Source: Blastomussa wellsi | Taxonomy: Eukaryota; Cnidaria; Anthozoa; Scleractinia; Plerogyridae | DNA length: 64,000 bases | Assembly: GCA_947652115.1 (NCBI GenBank) | Contig: OX393563.1 | Location: 9,025,942-9,089,941, forward strand | Direction of reading: 5' to 3' | Shown: positions 23,201 through 32,203 of the stretch, in pieces | Position numbering within the stretch: position 1 is the first letter of the stretch | How the letters are laid out: each line of letters opens with the position of its first letter | The notes under the pieces: model-generated | Seen by the model: the letters and a program-made list of their open reading frames with translations, nothing else | What the model was told of the DNA's origin: nothing | The model's database searches: none | Made by a program: the position numbers and the translations under genes

Positions 23201-25945
23201 TGGCAGGTCCACGTGAACTGTTATTCAAGAGTAAATCGCTAAGGGACCGACTTGTGAAACAATTGTTAAAAAGGTCGAGGTGATTCTTCTGGGTTAACAC
23301 TAAAAACCTCGGCTTTTCGAAATTTGCTACGGCGGTTTAGTTGATAATCAGCTAAGCAAGTACACAGGTACGCTCCTTGTGGCATTTCTTGATCCATCAT
23401 TAATGAACGCTGTTTTCTTTCCGCTTTCTTAAGGAGCCCATTCCAGGGCACGTTCGGGCCCAGATTCTGTCCGAGCTTAAAGAACTCACTGACGTATGTG
23501 ATTTGCTTTCAACGCTGGAAATGGCTATTGGCTTTCTGTCTACAGCTGGGGGAAATCCAGAAATGAAAATCAACGACTACTTTAAAACCGTGTTGATGCT
23601 TACTGATGGAAAATCGAGCTTAAAGAGCAAGAAGGTGGGCAATGTATGGAAATCGTGGTAACGTGTTAATTTTGGTCGTCGTCTAAAAGCCAATCTCGGC
23701 TATATGCATGCCAAGCCCTTAACCTGACAAGTAGCGGGAGTAGTGACTAGGGGAACTTACCATTTACACGAAAAAGAAAACGGAAATTCCAGTTGGGTAT
23801 TAAATGGTTCGCATAAATCTATTTGGAACACTTTGCAGTGGTGTAGCAGCTCTCGTAAGCTTGAAAGTCAACATGTACTGGTCCTTTTGTATAGCAGTTG
23901 CTATTGTTTTAGGGCCTTGGGGCATTGTTCCTGTTGTTTGTTTCATTGTTTAGGTTCTTTAAATCTTAGTGAATTTGGATCTGTTTTAACGCATTTCTTT
24001 CCTCTCTGTGTAAGCCAAGATCAGTTATGGAATATTCCAACTGTATAGTTTGTGTAAATTGTAAGCGCACCAGAGGTTTACTGGAAACAAATAAACAGAC
24101 AACGCTTGATCAACGCTTGGCTGTAAGCCGAGGCCAAAACATAAGCTTAAGTCTGAATTTGGGCGGTAATACTGCATCAAAACGTCGTTGCTCTGAATAT
24201 TCACTAATCTGAGTTTTTTAACTTTTCCTTGGCTTCAACAACGGCAACAAGCATCGCAAGTACGCCACTTCTTTTATACTGCAAAAACACAAAAGCATTG
24301 TTCATCTGATGTCCTCGTTATTATTTTCAAATCACTGATCGTTTGAAATCTCTGCCGGATGTCATATTTACTATACACTTTGTATCACATTTGATTATTG
24401 TACTTTATTGTCTGTTGTTTATTCCTGTTTTGTACTAACCGACATTTAAGTTAATACGAAACAGGATCACTTTGTGATGCATTGTCTCGATTGTCTTTTT
24501 AGGCTCTGCAATCGTGCAATCTACATCACATTCTGGATCTATGGTCCACACTTGCTGTTGCAAGAGCGAAATCGTTGTTAAGAAATGAACAGGTGTGTCT
24601 ACTTTGTACACTTATTATTCGGAACTTTAACCACTTTATAATTATTACTATATGAGGTTTTTTATGTGGGCATTCTTTTTGCCTCGCCTTCTTTTGAATT
24701 TGTTCGTGACAAAAACATATTTTAAGATCTACATATCTAATGTACCCCTAACTGGAGGAAATTAGTGCTCGTGAAGGAATAAGCCTGCGGACAAGCTTAT
24801 TATGTACGCTAATCAGTTGCGGTCAATTTTCACGGATTGCTTAGCTTGTCAACTGTCAAATTTTAACCAATCAGCGCTTTGCGTCCAAACTTTGGACGCA
24901 CAACATTCGAAATTCTGAGACTCGCGTGCAGGCTCCACTGCTCGGGGCTTAGGGCCGGAAAATAGCGCCCCTTACACTACTCTTTTACTAACTTTTGCAA
25001 ACTCCGTTTCTGTTAAATCAGCGCAATATTTTTTTTTTATTATTGTTATTTATTTCTTAGGACCCATTTGAAGAAGTCCCAGACGTTTTCAAAACAGAGA
25101 TGCCACGTCCGGTGATAACGCACTTCAGTGCAGCTTTAAAAAAGATCAACATTGAATTGTTTTTGAGTAAGGTGGTTGAAGTCATCACTTTACGGCTTGC
25201 TCAAGAAGAAGAACAAAACGGAGAAATGGGGTAAAGTATTTGTTTAACTTGCTCAGTTCAGGTCACAGATAAGCGAAGATTTGTCAGTATCAGCCAACTG
25301 CCAGCTACATAGTCTCAACTGCATCCATTTTTGGGATGTCACGGAGCGTTGCGTGACATCCCAATAAAGGGCTGTGAAGGAGACCTTCTGTTAGCCGGTT
25401 ACAGGAAAATCGATACCAACTATCTCATAATTGTTTTTAATTGTTGTGAGCTCAAAATATGTAGTTTCGCCGAAACAATACAGCTTAAGTTCTGTGTGGG
25501 TCGGTATATCAAGCTGAAAAGTCATGGGAATGCTATTGACATGCCCGGGGAGACCCCTTATGAAACAGATGGGGATGCTCAGGCTGACATGCAGCGAAGC
25601 TGACGTCCATTTCGCTCCAAATATTCTGCCCACTGTTCGTCAATATCACTAAACTAAGCAATTATTTTTGACGCAGTCTCTTCTGAAGTCATGATATCTT
25701 TTTGAATGAAGGAGTAGGCCGCAAGTTGAATGCTTCATACATTGTAGTATTTTTTGTTCTATGTTCAGAAAACTTTATTTTCTTACTGCAGACTCGGGGA
25801 GTATTTGTCAGTGTATTCAGATAATTACCCGGACGCGAATGAAATTCCTGAAGAAGTCTGTGTAAAGCACATGATCTATGCTTGGCAGCTTGCACTGGAA
25901 GTTCGTGAACGAGACCAAGGACGAAGAAGGTCCATGATGTCGTAA
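120..25945 (+). CDS. RNF213: RNF213 (mysterin)-like giant AAA+ ATPase/E3 ubiquitin ligase, copy A, 5' end outside window
   Basis: Partial gene, 38 exons, 2081 residues to the stop at 25943-25945. Exons: 120-258, 936-1043, 1252-1337, 1607-1795, 2098-2233, 3008-3223, 3542-3678, 4092-4594, 4891-5361, 5839-6011, 7048-7257, 7921-8123, 8283-8391, 8489-8589, 8714-8962, 9655-9766, 9977-10402, 11115-11234, 12533-12646, 13120-13176, 14187-14387, 14843-14921, 15429-15463, 16007-16110, 16232-16373, 18925-19099, 19403-19497, 19854-19911, 20370-20566, 20674-20815, 21430-21513, 21678-21855, 22348-22555, 22889-22963, 23434-23634, 24503-24592, 25061-25230, 25792-25945. All junctions are GT-AG and the joined frame is open throughout. 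Identity rests on near-verbatim RNF213 segments such as CRNINRVKICMETG and FPIPLINRLEKHF plus an RZ finger. The family acts in the cytosol in antimicrobial ubiquitylation, including of bacterial LPS; that role in this animal is inferred. The weakest junction is the acceptor at 18925. Confidence 0.93.
328..459 (+). repeat. 3' tail of the same Penelope-like family
   Basis: About 130 bp matching the tail of the element at 46791-47450: CTCGAAACGTCAGCTTTTGAA, GGTGGCCAATTCACATTATC, TTGATAAAACCAAATTAT and the GCACCACA end. It lies in the first visible intron of copy A, preceded by (TCTG)n. Confidence 0.75.
508..878. repeat. Foldback element, arms about 180 bp
   Basis: GGTAAAGTGATGACGTCAC at the left and GTGACGTCACACTTTACC at the right. 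The arms continue inward through GCCTACTTGCC, TATTGGCCCTTTC and CAGTGACTC in inverted order. Intron of copy A. Confidence 0.75.
3008..7257 (+). CDS. RNF213: Copy A exons 6-11: start of the C-terminal E3 module
   Basis: Exons 3008-3223, 3542-3678, 4092-4594, 4891-5361, 5839-6011 and 7048-7257. Recognisable RNF213 landmarks are LLQCATPDSVTRL, LLIVQCDSADPSLGLVACSR, VQLSRVAGGCSDFIGVQGEDW followed by the SVHIDEL block, GTFKKALWRRFQSVVSPILA, AYADRDGNLEL and PFSWLLKERIDKL. In vertebrate RNF213 this helical region links the AAA+ ring to the E3 core. The two longest exons (503 and 471 bp) correspond to copy B exons of 518 and 468 bp. Introns here hold a small inverted-repeat element (5379-5479) and a SINE with a nested foldback (6053-6820). 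Confidence 0.9.
5379..5479. repeat. 100-bp foldback element
   Basis: CTGCGATCAG at the left and CTGATCGCAG at the right, followed inward by inverted GCGGCCAG segments. It sits 18 bases after the donor site of copy A exon 9. Confidence 0.65.
6053..6820 (+). mobile_element. tRNA-headed SINE, interrupted by a foldback
   Basis: Head TGTGGCCTAATGGTTAGTACG resembles a tRNA A box. The body shares CATCCAGGTGTATAAAT, AAGCTCCGGC and TGATGGGCTACTAGGC with the SINE at 11381-12403. A 14-bp target-site duplication TTTTATCTTTATTC flanks it at 6039-6052 and 6821-6834. Bases 6319-6763 are a later insertion. Confidence 0.72.
6319..6763. mobile_element. Foldback element with internal ACCCAAAAAAATAC repeats
   Basis: Ends CCCAGGGGGGTACTCAAAATA and its inverse, followed inward by TACATGACGGGGGGGTCCGACG. 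Flanked by TATAAAT at 6312-6318 and 6764-6770, a likely target-site duplication. The interior repeats the unit ACCCAAAAAAATAC at least six times in one orientation. Confidence 0.75.
7921..8962 (+). CDS. RNF213: Copy A exons 12-15: region that carries the RING finger in vertebrates, RING absent
   Basis: Exons 7921-8123, 8283-8391, 8489-8589 and 8714-8962. The conserved flanks of the vertebrate RING are both present: MWQRLSAVRMFIEHVFP on the N side (residues about 859-875) and HRCNAFFMDIVSVFCFGED on the C side (from residue 938). Between H872 and C940 only one cysteine occurs (in FLVSCSED) and there is no C-x2-C pair, so no C3HC4 or other RING can form. The introns here are 159, 97 and 124 bp, too short to hide a RING exon. 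Exons 13 and 15 are exactly the length of their copy B partners (109 and 249 bp). Confidence 0.88.
9655..14387 (+). CDS. RNF213: Copy A exons 16-21: helical part of the E3 module before the RZ finger
   Basis: Exons 9655-9766, 9977-10402, 11115-11234, 12533-12646, 13120-13176 and 14187-14387. Landmarks are LYLLKQLVKRYGGHS, LSWIVPAEFQ, DRFLVYGELYREVRDSLARA, ILLAVYREVAVP and VLQCIEFDVMLEPLR, which correspond in order to vertebrate RNF213 (for example YLVYGDEYKALRDAVAKA in human, recalled rather than searched). Exon 9655-9766 joins directly to 8962: the phase works (AG|T = Ser), and copy B has the same direct join. Exons of 112, 426, 120 and 201 bp match copy B exactly. Confidence 0.88.
10641..10800. 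repeat. 160-bp inverted-repeat element
   Basis: Both ends read AATAGACCAATTTCGATA inward, followed by AACAATAGAC segments; the arms are about 55 bp. Intron of copy A between exons 17 and 18. Confidence 0.7.
11381..12403 (-). mobile_element. tRNA-headed SINE, interrupted by an inverted-repeat element
   Basis: On the - strand the head GGGAGGCGTAGTGGCCTAATGG is at 12403-12380, and the rest, with a B-box-like GGGTTCGAGTC, is at 11658-11381. A 13-bp target-site duplication TGGGTTTCGTTAA stands at 11368-11380 and 12404-12416. Bases 11659-12376 are a second element. It lies in the intron between exons 18 and 19 of copy A. Confidence 0.75.
11659..12376. mobile_element. 718-bp inverted-repeat element inside the SINE
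   Basis: Short terminal inverted repeats ACCTGCGATCA at both ends, with an 11-bp duplication TAACCATTAGG at 11648-11658 and 12377-12387. No coding capacity seen. The same terminal motif is found in the small element at 5379-5479. Confidence 0.68.
13436..13918. repeat. About 480-bp inverted-repeat element
   Basis: Ends GGTAT...ACATGAAATTTTCGCGACAC and its inverse GTGTTGCGAAAATTTCATGT...ATACC. The interior is AT-rich with further GCGAAA words; no coding capacity. Intron of copy A between exons 20 and 21. Confidence 0.65.
14843..16373 (+). CDS. RNF213: Copy A exons 22-25: RZ-type zinc finger
   Basis: Exons 14843-14921, 15429-15463, 16007-16110 and 16232-16373. After FLPTMPEDSFDEA comes the RZ finger, with ligands C1381, H1385, C1392, C1401 and C1404 (numbering from the window edge) in ECPSGHRYFVGD and CGRPDETRDCPWC. 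The spacing C-x3-H-x6-C-x8-C-x2-C equals that of human RNF213. C1392 aligns with human C4516, proposed as the transthiolation cysteine, and the finger is needed for LPS ubiquitylation in vertebrates. The finger is split by a phase-0 intron just before C1392. The block ends with TGHILGAPQR, typical of the segment after the finger. Confidence 0.92.
15482..15658 (+). repeat. Tetranucleotide microsatellite (ATTC/ATCC/GTTC)n
   Basis: About 175 bp of TTCA/TCCA/GTTC units starting 18 bases after the donor of the exon that carries the first RZ-finger ligands in copy A. Such tracts vary in length, and this one lies in the intron that divides the finger. Confidence 0.9.
16841..17739. repeat. Large foldback element
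   Basis: The sequence from CACAGGCAGCCCAAGCTCAC near 16841 is matched in reverse up to GGGCTGCCTGTG ending at 17739. The inner arms 17150-17335 and 17424-17640 are nearly identical inverted copies, except for about 34 bp (around 17482-17515) present only in the right arm. The outer arms differ by deletions. Two shadow open frames in the arms encode the same peptide for this reason. It lies in the same intron as the LINE fragment. Confidence 0.8.
17760..18460 (+). mobile_element. 5'-truncated LINE (CR1/L2-like) 3' end
   Basis: Open frame 17784-18110 encodes SLLQPHFDYCSVVWGNCGKG, KLQRLQNRAARIL and MYKTLHGMTPKYL, the familiar C-terminus of non-LTR reverse transcriptase proteins. A single TAA at 18108-18110 stops it; the same frame then continues with SFSYSGAQLWNNLPTELRQA to a natural stop at about 18255. 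The copy ends in a TTATCTTATCTTATC tail (18437-18456), typical of such elements. It lies in the 2.55-kb intron after the RZ finger of copy A. Confidence 0.8.
18716..18735 (+). repeat. Run of 20 C
   Basis: Uninterrupted C tract in the intron before copy A exon 26; other C or G runs stand near 3308, 41239, 43577, 47693 and 58892. Such runs are prone to assembly error and length change. Confidence 0.85.
18925..25945 (+). CDS. RNF213: Copy A exons 26-38: conserved C-terminal domain
   Basis: Thirteen exons from 18925-19099 to 25792-25945. Landmarks in order: VLLMIHLVLSEIM, FWKYRTRVTVEHVV, HLPDILALQRILTDRF, LLFFLVNTHNELVQAY, LIAYDSEKDLLPVMLANCSY, RFIRGRPLVDFE and LEMAIGFLSTAGGNPEM. These follow the order of the vertebrate RNF213 C-terminus. 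The acceptor at 18925 (accacaag) is weak but is supported by phase and by the copy B exon 49476-49656. The last residues, RRRSMMS before TAA, are not conserved in copy B. Eight of these exons have exactly the length of their B partners over 20674-25230. Confidence 0.9.
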
Positions 25946-26519
25946 ATATTCGTGGTTTTAAACTTCACATATTAAGTGATTACTCAAAAATCTTTAACTG
26001 ATAGACCTAGACCGTCGTACAGGAACTTTTCAATACTTGTAGATGAACATAATCATATAGGTAAGGTTCAGCGTGCGGAAAGTTAAATAAAAATAGAAAC
26101 AGAAATAAATAATGACATAACTAAAAACGTGAAGATGTTAGCTTATGACCAAGTAACAAAACAAGCAGCTGTTAAGGACATGTTTGGTTTAATGTCTAGA
26201 GTGCATTTTAAAGCAATGACATGATATTTTGTCCTATAACAAGATGAAATAAAATGTGTTTGTGTTAAGGATTCATCCAAAAGTGAATAAGCCGAGCCAG
26301 TTCCCCCAAGTTTGAGAACAAGAGCTTTTGTCCTTCCTGCTATTGATTTCTCCTCCTAAACAACTTGACGAACGATCTGTTGCTTTAACTTGAAATATAA
26401 AAATTATATACGGTTTCCTTGTCCCCTCTCCAGCCACCTTTATTAAAGGGGAATAACTTCTACAAAAAGTACTTATACCTTTTGGCTTATTGATTTCCAG
26501 TGTTTAATTAATTTTGAGC
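25946..26519. other. 3' flank of copy A
   Basis: AT-rich, no open frame of note. It holds the candidate polyadenylation words and nothing else recognised before the SGNH relic begins. Confidence 0.6.
26086..26091 (+). promoter_or_regulatory. Candidate polyadenylation signal of copy A
   Basis: AATAAA lies 141 bases after the stop codon of copy A, in AT-rich sequence; further AATAAA words follow near 26104 and 26246. Position fits a short 3' UTR, but AATAAA is common in AT-rich DNA. Confidence 0.35.
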
Positions 26520-27380
26520 TTTTTATAGTACGCGAAACTCCCAACTTTCCTTTAAGTTCCCAATGGTTTGTAACCTTGAAATCCGTCAATGCCAGCAGGA
26601 CCTAAAATGATACCGTGAGAGAAGTTATTTTCTGGCCGTTGTTTCCAAGGTGATGGTATGTTAACCCGGATATAATTGTGAGGCCACGAAGTAAATACGA
26701 GTTTGAAAATGAACCAAGCGTTTTTCCAGTTGTGGTCACCGCGTTCGATTTGTCCATATGTCTACTTGCCCCTCGTTTTGCTTCAGTCGACAATCCCCAG
26801 AGACCACTTTTTGATCCACGACAAGTTCTTTTGGGACATAAAAAGAATATTCGATGAAGCTTCCTTGTTGATCCGACACCCAACCACCAAAGGCACAAGT
26901 TCGATCTTGAAATAGAACAGAACCAAAAGTCGATCTTAGCTCTGACATAGTTTATTGCTAGCTCCTTAAAGCCTTGCTTACGTTCGACGCTTGCGTCAAG
27001 AGCTTGGTGTACAACAGATATTCCCCATCTTGGGTTTGTGGCAGCCCAGCATAGTGGGTTTATTTCCAGTATCGAAGTGTTAGTAAGAAAAGGCCTCCTT
27101 AACCTAGATTTTGTACAACTTGGTTGTCCTTCACTCTGAATCACATACTGAAACTTGGACATACCCTTTGACATCAATATGCAAATTGTTCTCATTGACC
27201 ATTCCCGGTCGCATGTAAGGTTTTCGGATGCGATCCACTGGATTTATAGGACATAATATATCGCGCCAGCTGAACAATGTAATCCCATAGTAAAATGAAA
27301 GTTCTCGTTGGAAGTCTTCGAGGTTATGACAGCGTGGATTTTGAATACTACTGCAAGATGCGCTTTTCTTGAGGGTCACT
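26520..27380 (-). pseudogene. Truncated, frameshifted SGNH hydrolase-like relic
   Basis: Only the C-terminal half of the family is left. Homology begins at LKKSASCSSIQNPRCHNLED near 27370, so the serine, glycine and asparagine blocks are gone. NLHIDVKGY (triad H) is present near 27190, then about 14 residues are deleted relative to the intact gene. Later pieces sit in different frames: PLCWAATNPRWGISVVHQAL, CAFGGWVSDQQGSFIEYSF, and LGPAGIDGFQGYKP before a TAA near 26550. At least three frame changes rule out function. Confidence 0.85.
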
Positions 27381-28097
27381 TTGACGGTTGAAATTTTAGT
27401 TCATGTGACGGTTGACGGTTAATTTTTTGGAATGTCGTTTAAAACTTTTCACTTCTTGTAAAGAACTTGCTTTCTTTGTTTCTTCTGGATTGTGCTTTTG
27501 CTTCTAGTCTATCTTTAGTCTAAATCCGAATTTTCGTCTTCATTCTTCCCAATTATAACAAGTAGACCGATTTTTCTCTCTTAAAACTATGCGTTTTGTG
27601 TGAAACTGAACTTCAAAGCTTGCTGTTCGATCGTACGCACCTCGATGGTTTTCCCGCTTCAAACGATCTGAACGTAATCTGATTGGTTTAAATTCATCGC
27701 GTGAACCAGTCAGCTTCAGGGCCGTTGCGGCCCACACAGCGTGTGTTTTGACGAGGCCAAATTTCAATTTGGCATGACGTTATACGGCAAAGGCGAGCCT
27801 GCCTTTCATTTTGTTACCTTTTTATCTAATTCGCGAATAAATCTCTCAGAAAAATAATGAAAAAATCACTCGTTCACAACAAACACGAACCGGTTTATTT
27901 CCGCACACAGACACCTAACGGCCAACCACGGAAGTTGAATTTTTTCCGTTCGCGGGAAAAACAAACGTCATGCTCAATCACTCTAATAATTGATCATAAC
28001 ATCGCAAAGATATAAGCTTGAGGTAACCTAACATGTGCTCCTGACCTGAGCCCGCGATATTCCCACACGATGCTCATCTGCGGTTACCCTATGGCAA
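27381..28097. other. Spacer between SGNH relic and intact SGNH gene
   Basis: Contains short TGACGGTTGA repeats near 27395-27420 and otherwise unrecognised sequence. If the relic was once a full gene, its 5' half was lost from here. Confidence 0.5.
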
Positions 28098-28225
28098 CGT
28101 CGTCGGTCTTACGCGCACGCGAACCATTCCGCTAGCCATTTTGACTATGCAAATTGGATTGCACGGGTCTCTCCAAGTATGGTACTCCGCTTGGCGGCCC
28201 TTCGGAACTCCGGAGCTCCGATTAA
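28098..28225 (+). repeat. Repeat block shared with 30903-31025
   Basis: CATTCCGCTAGCCATTTTGA, GCACGGGTCT, GTATGGTACTCCGC and CGGAGCTCCG recur in the same order and orientation near 30930-31020. One copy lies just below the intact SGNH gene, the other about 560 bp above its start. Confidence 0.65.
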
Positions 28226-28233
28226 ACATCAAC

Positions 28234-30344
28234 TTATTTATTTGGAATATATTTGAACCTCTTATAGTCCTCGAGACTCCAAACTTTTTCTAATGTTCCA
28301 GTGGGCTTATATCCTTGAAATCCTTCGATGCCTGCAGGGCCTAAAACGATACCGTTTATTAAAAGAGAAATGATTTTTTGGCCATCTGTTTCCAAACTAA
28401 GAGTATGATGACCTGAAGAAACATCTGAGCCAACGAAGTAAACACGAGTTTGGAAATGAACGCTACCGAACGCTTTTCCAATTATGGCCACAGCGTTCGT
28501 TTTGTCTTTATCAAGCCACATTCGTACTCTTCCTGTATTTTGTCTCATTCGGCGCAGTATGATCCCCACCGACCATTTGTGCAAGTTTGTTGGAACTTGA
28601 AACGAGTATTCTATTGAGCCACCTGCTCGATGGGACACCCAACCACCAAACGCATCTGTCCGAGGATCAGAAGGGAATCCCATCTTTGCTTTGATACTCT
28701 TTAATGGAAGCTCGCTAAAACCCCGTTCTTTTTGGACACTTACTTTAAAAGACTGATGTATAGTAAGTTTTCCCCAGCCTGGGTTTGTGGAAGCCCAGCA
28801 AAGTGACGAGTCACCCATCACCAGTTTCGAAGTATCAGCGAACAAGGGTTGCTTCACTGTAGACTTCGCACAGTAAGGTTGTCCTGTTCTCTTTAGCACG
28901 TTCTGAAAGTACCGGATTATCATCAAAGCAACTTGGGCATGCCCTTTGACATCAATATGCAAATGATCCCTATTAACCATTCCCGGTCGTATGTAAGGTT
29001 TTCGGGTTCCATTCGCTGAATACAAAGGACATAATATATCGCGCCAGCTGAACAATGTAATCCCATAGTGAGTTGCAAGTTCCTGTTGTCCCAGATCCTC
29101 GAGGTTGTGGCAACGTGGATTTTTAATGCTGCTCAAGGAAGCGCTTTTCTTAACCAGATCAACCAAACTTACGTACAGCAGTAAAGGAAACGATGAAAGC
29201 GACAACACTCGTCTGGTCAGCAGTTCCATCGGTCGAGCAGTTTTACCGTGTAAGTATCCATAATCATTAACTGACAACTCGATAAGCACAATATCTGGTT
29301 CGTCATTCTTAGATACAAAATTTTGCAGGCAAAATGTGAACAAGTCGCTTCCCGTACCTCCAAGTGACAGATTTTCCACTGCCAGCTTTGATCCGGTATT
29401 TGGAAAAATCGCCTGACCCCACCATTGAGAAACGAGCTGATGATACAAACGCTTATGGTCTGGAATTCCTCCACCTGCCGAATTAGATCCACCAATCACA
29501 ATCATTTTGATGGGCTCGCGCCTCATCACTTTGTTTATCAGTGTCGAGACTCTACAGGGATCCTTATCATTCATATAAATAGCTTTAGTAATGTCTTCTT
29601 CACTCACACTCAAATGGTCAATTTTTCGGTAAAGATCTCTATCTTGCCAAAATGAAAAAGGTTCTTGATTAAGCCACTCCATTTGGGGAACTGCAGGGTA
29701 GTAGCCCCTTAAAAATATTAAAATAGTGGTGTGTTAACGAAACAACAGAAATTATACTTCAATTGATGACGTCAAAGCAGTGTACACATACCCATACTTA
29801 TTGACGCTTCAAACCTGGCTCCCACAAATACCGAGACGTCACTGTCTGCACGAATTTAAACTCTATTTAGTCCGACAGTTCCTAATCCTCTAGCATGGGG
29901 TAATAGACTATTGAAGAGTTCGTTTCTTTTGTTTTACATCGTTTTGAGTCAGTTCCATTATTTTTATGCGCGCCTTAAATTTTCCAGACAAAAGTTAAGA
30001 ACTTTTACTTACTTTTATCATTTTCAAACGCAAAAAAAGGAGTGACCGTTGTATGGAAATTTCAACAAGAATTACTTTTACAGATAAGCGCATGGTAGGG
30101 ACAACAATTCATGGCAGTTATAGGAACACAAAAGGTGACCGTGACTCCGAAAATTAAGGACAAGCGATTTACAAACACAGGTGGTAAAAACAGTCTTTCC
30201 TTCAAAAGTGAGCGTTAGCTTATTCAGTTGTTGGTCGGTAAAACTATTTTTCAACACTTACCCAGTTGATCTTGTTATCATAGTTTTCTTCTGCGCGGCT
30301 TGACAGCAATGATAAACCATTACGAGAAACAAAATCCAAACCAT
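28234..30344 (-). CDS. Secreted SGNH/GDSL-type hydrolase-like protein, intact copy, two exons
   Basis: Exon 1 is 30344-30262 and exon 2 is 29707-28234; together 518 residues. Exon 1 encodes a signal peptide (MVWILFLVMVYHCCQAA) and ends in phase 2; exon 2 starts after atttttaag. SGNH blocks are visible: GGSNSAGGG with the likely catalytic serine S102, GGTGSD (G145), ELSVND (N175) and RDHLHID with D275 and H278 as the other triad members. The first block is GGSNS, not GDS. The last ~230 residues form a second domain (FGGWVSHRAGGSIEYSF, then VRMWLDKDKTNAV). It is probably an esterase or deacylase acting on a glycan or lipid outside the cell; the substrate is unknown. Two broken relatives lie on either side on the same strand. 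Confidence 0.85.
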
Positions 30345-30657
30345 TTCCGTTTGTTTATGGATATCGATCAGCTTATTCGACTATTTTAATTAGAACCGCT
30401 GTCAACGATGTTTACGGCAATTTTCCAGTGGGCTACAACTTGCTTTAATGTGTGTAAATCAAAAGCAAGACAATTCTGCTCTAAAATATTAATTGCTTAC
30501 AAAGTTGACAATGCCTTGTGATAAGTGTCATTTACAATAGGCGTGAGCAGGTGGTAACCATGATTAATCCCCGATTCCCTCAATGAGACTTTCGCACAGG
30601 AAATCATGGTAGTTGTCAACTTCCCGCACCAAGACATGAAAATGTCGTGGGCGTGAT

Positions 30658-30684
30658 GAATCAATCAATCAATCAATCAATCAA
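30658..30684 (+). repeat. Short (AATC)n tract
   Basis: Six to seven AATC units in the spacer upstream of the intact SGNH gene. Confidence 0.85.
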
Positions 30685-30902
30685 TACGAAGACTGAGGTT
30701 AAGATTCTCCCATACAGACCGACTAAGCTCGGTTAATAAGATGTTTATTATATGGCCAAACGGAAACTTAAATTTGCTCACTGGTCACTGAATACCTTGT
30801 TTAACAGCTCTCAACTGGCACTAAATGAATGTCCAATATCAAAGATGTAAATGCGTAGCTAAGATCGAACTATTTTGGAGCATGGCCGCCATGAGCGACC
30901 TT

Positions 30903-31025
30903 GTTGTCGGTCGTACGTGCCCGCCGGCGAGCCATTCCGCTAGCCATTTTGATCATGAAAAATAGACTGCATGGGTCTGTAAGAGTATGGTGCTCCGCTT
31001 TGGGCTGCCGGAGCTCCGCTACTAG
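30903..31025 (+). repeat. Repeat block shared with 28098-28225
   Basis: Second copy of the block, with ATTCCGCTAGCCATTTTGAT, GCATGGGTCT, GTATGGTGCTCCGC and GGAGCTCCG. The rest of 30345-31125, upstream of the intact SGNH gene, shows only a short AATC tract and no clear core promoter. Confidence 0.65.
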
Positions 31026-31125
31026 GTGTGCTGTGTTAACAAATCAACATATCTGATCGTTCCTCTGATGGTCGGCTACTCGCTGATCCAAAGTCACCGG
31101 AGTAAAACAATCTCAGTAATAACCG

Positions 31126-32193
31126 TTATAACCAACATCCTAGGGTGAACAGGAACCCTTGACCGAATTTGTCGACTGAACAACATTTGGTTAGATATTC
31201 CATGAGACCTTCATTCAAATTGCACCCTTTTCTCAGTAAGTTTTTAACAATGTGAACTGCCTTTTCTGCAAGACCATTGGCCTGACTATATTTGGGACTG
31301 GTTGTTACAATGTCTATGCTATATTCTGTGCCATAACTGTCTAATTTCCTTGGAGTTGTAAGGTATGTCATCCGCAACTAGAGTTCGCGGATATCCATGT
31401 CTTGAGAAAAATTCCGACATTCAGACCCCAGATTACATCATTACTTGTTTTATAGCCTGCAAAGCAGGCGATTTTTGTGGGGGAATGCTTCGAAAACACC
31501 GTCCGCCATTTTCAGCGAGTGAACACTGGGGAGAGGAAAAAAGAGACGGGGAGGGGGTAGGTGGCGTTATCGCTGTTTTCGAAACATTCCCCCACAACAA
31601 CTCCCTGCTTTGCAGGCTACTTGTTTGACCATTACGTCTAGTAGCCTCTATATACTTTGAATAATAATCAATAACAACAAGGTAATTTTGATTTTTGTAT
31701 TCAAACAGATCTAACGCAACTGTTTGCCAAGGTAATAGCGGGACTTCTCGAGTTTGTATGGGTTCATTCGGTAGCTTACTCTGATATTTCATACATTTTT
31801 CACAACAAGACACCATCTGCTCAATATGCGTGGTCATACCAGGCCAAAATACTGTCATGCGTGCATTAGCTTTGGTTTTTTCAATGCCACAGTGGCTAAT
31901 ATGTAATTTCTGGAGAATATCTTTTCTCCACGGTGAAGGAATGACAAGCCGTTCATCCTTAAGTAACATTCCATCTGCATCATGAATGTCATTCCGTACA
32001 TCCCAGAAAGATCTGAGAGGAGGTGGTACATCACACTTGTGTTCTGGCCAACCTTCCTTGGAATATTTGTGTAACATTTGCATTGTAAGATGACTGGAGT
32101 TAAGTTTTCGCAATTCTATTAACTTAACATCTGAAATTGGGAGATTGGCGCTCTACAGGTATTGTACCCTTACTCTCATTTACCTTCGTATCA
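31126..32193 (-). mobile_element. Ty3/gypsy-type fragment: integrase, interrupted, without reverse transcriptase
   Basis: Going down the - strand from about 32140 come the usual pre-integrase segment (HLTMQMLHKYSKEGWP), an HHCC zinc-binding region (HISHCGIEKTKANAR ... CCEKCMKYQ), the first core aspartate in WQTVALDLFEYKNQ, then a 168-bp element (31451-31618). After it come GYPRTLVADD with the second aspartate, a frameshift, and SPKYSQANGLAEKAVHIVKN with the catalytic glutamate. Reverse transcriptase and RNase H, which should lie between protease and integrase, are absent. No LTR was recognised. Confidence 0.8.
31451..31618. mobile_element. 168-bp inverted-repeat element (MITE) inside the gypsy integrase
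   Basis: Arms of about 48 bp begin AGCCTGCAAAGCAGG and run through TGTGGGGGAATG and TTCGAAAACA; they are near-perfect inverted copies. An 8-bp duplication ACTTGTTT flanks it at 31443-31450 and 31619-31626, which points to a hAT- or P-like transposase. Confidence 0.8.
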
Positions 32194-32203
32194 AGAAAGC
32201 ATT

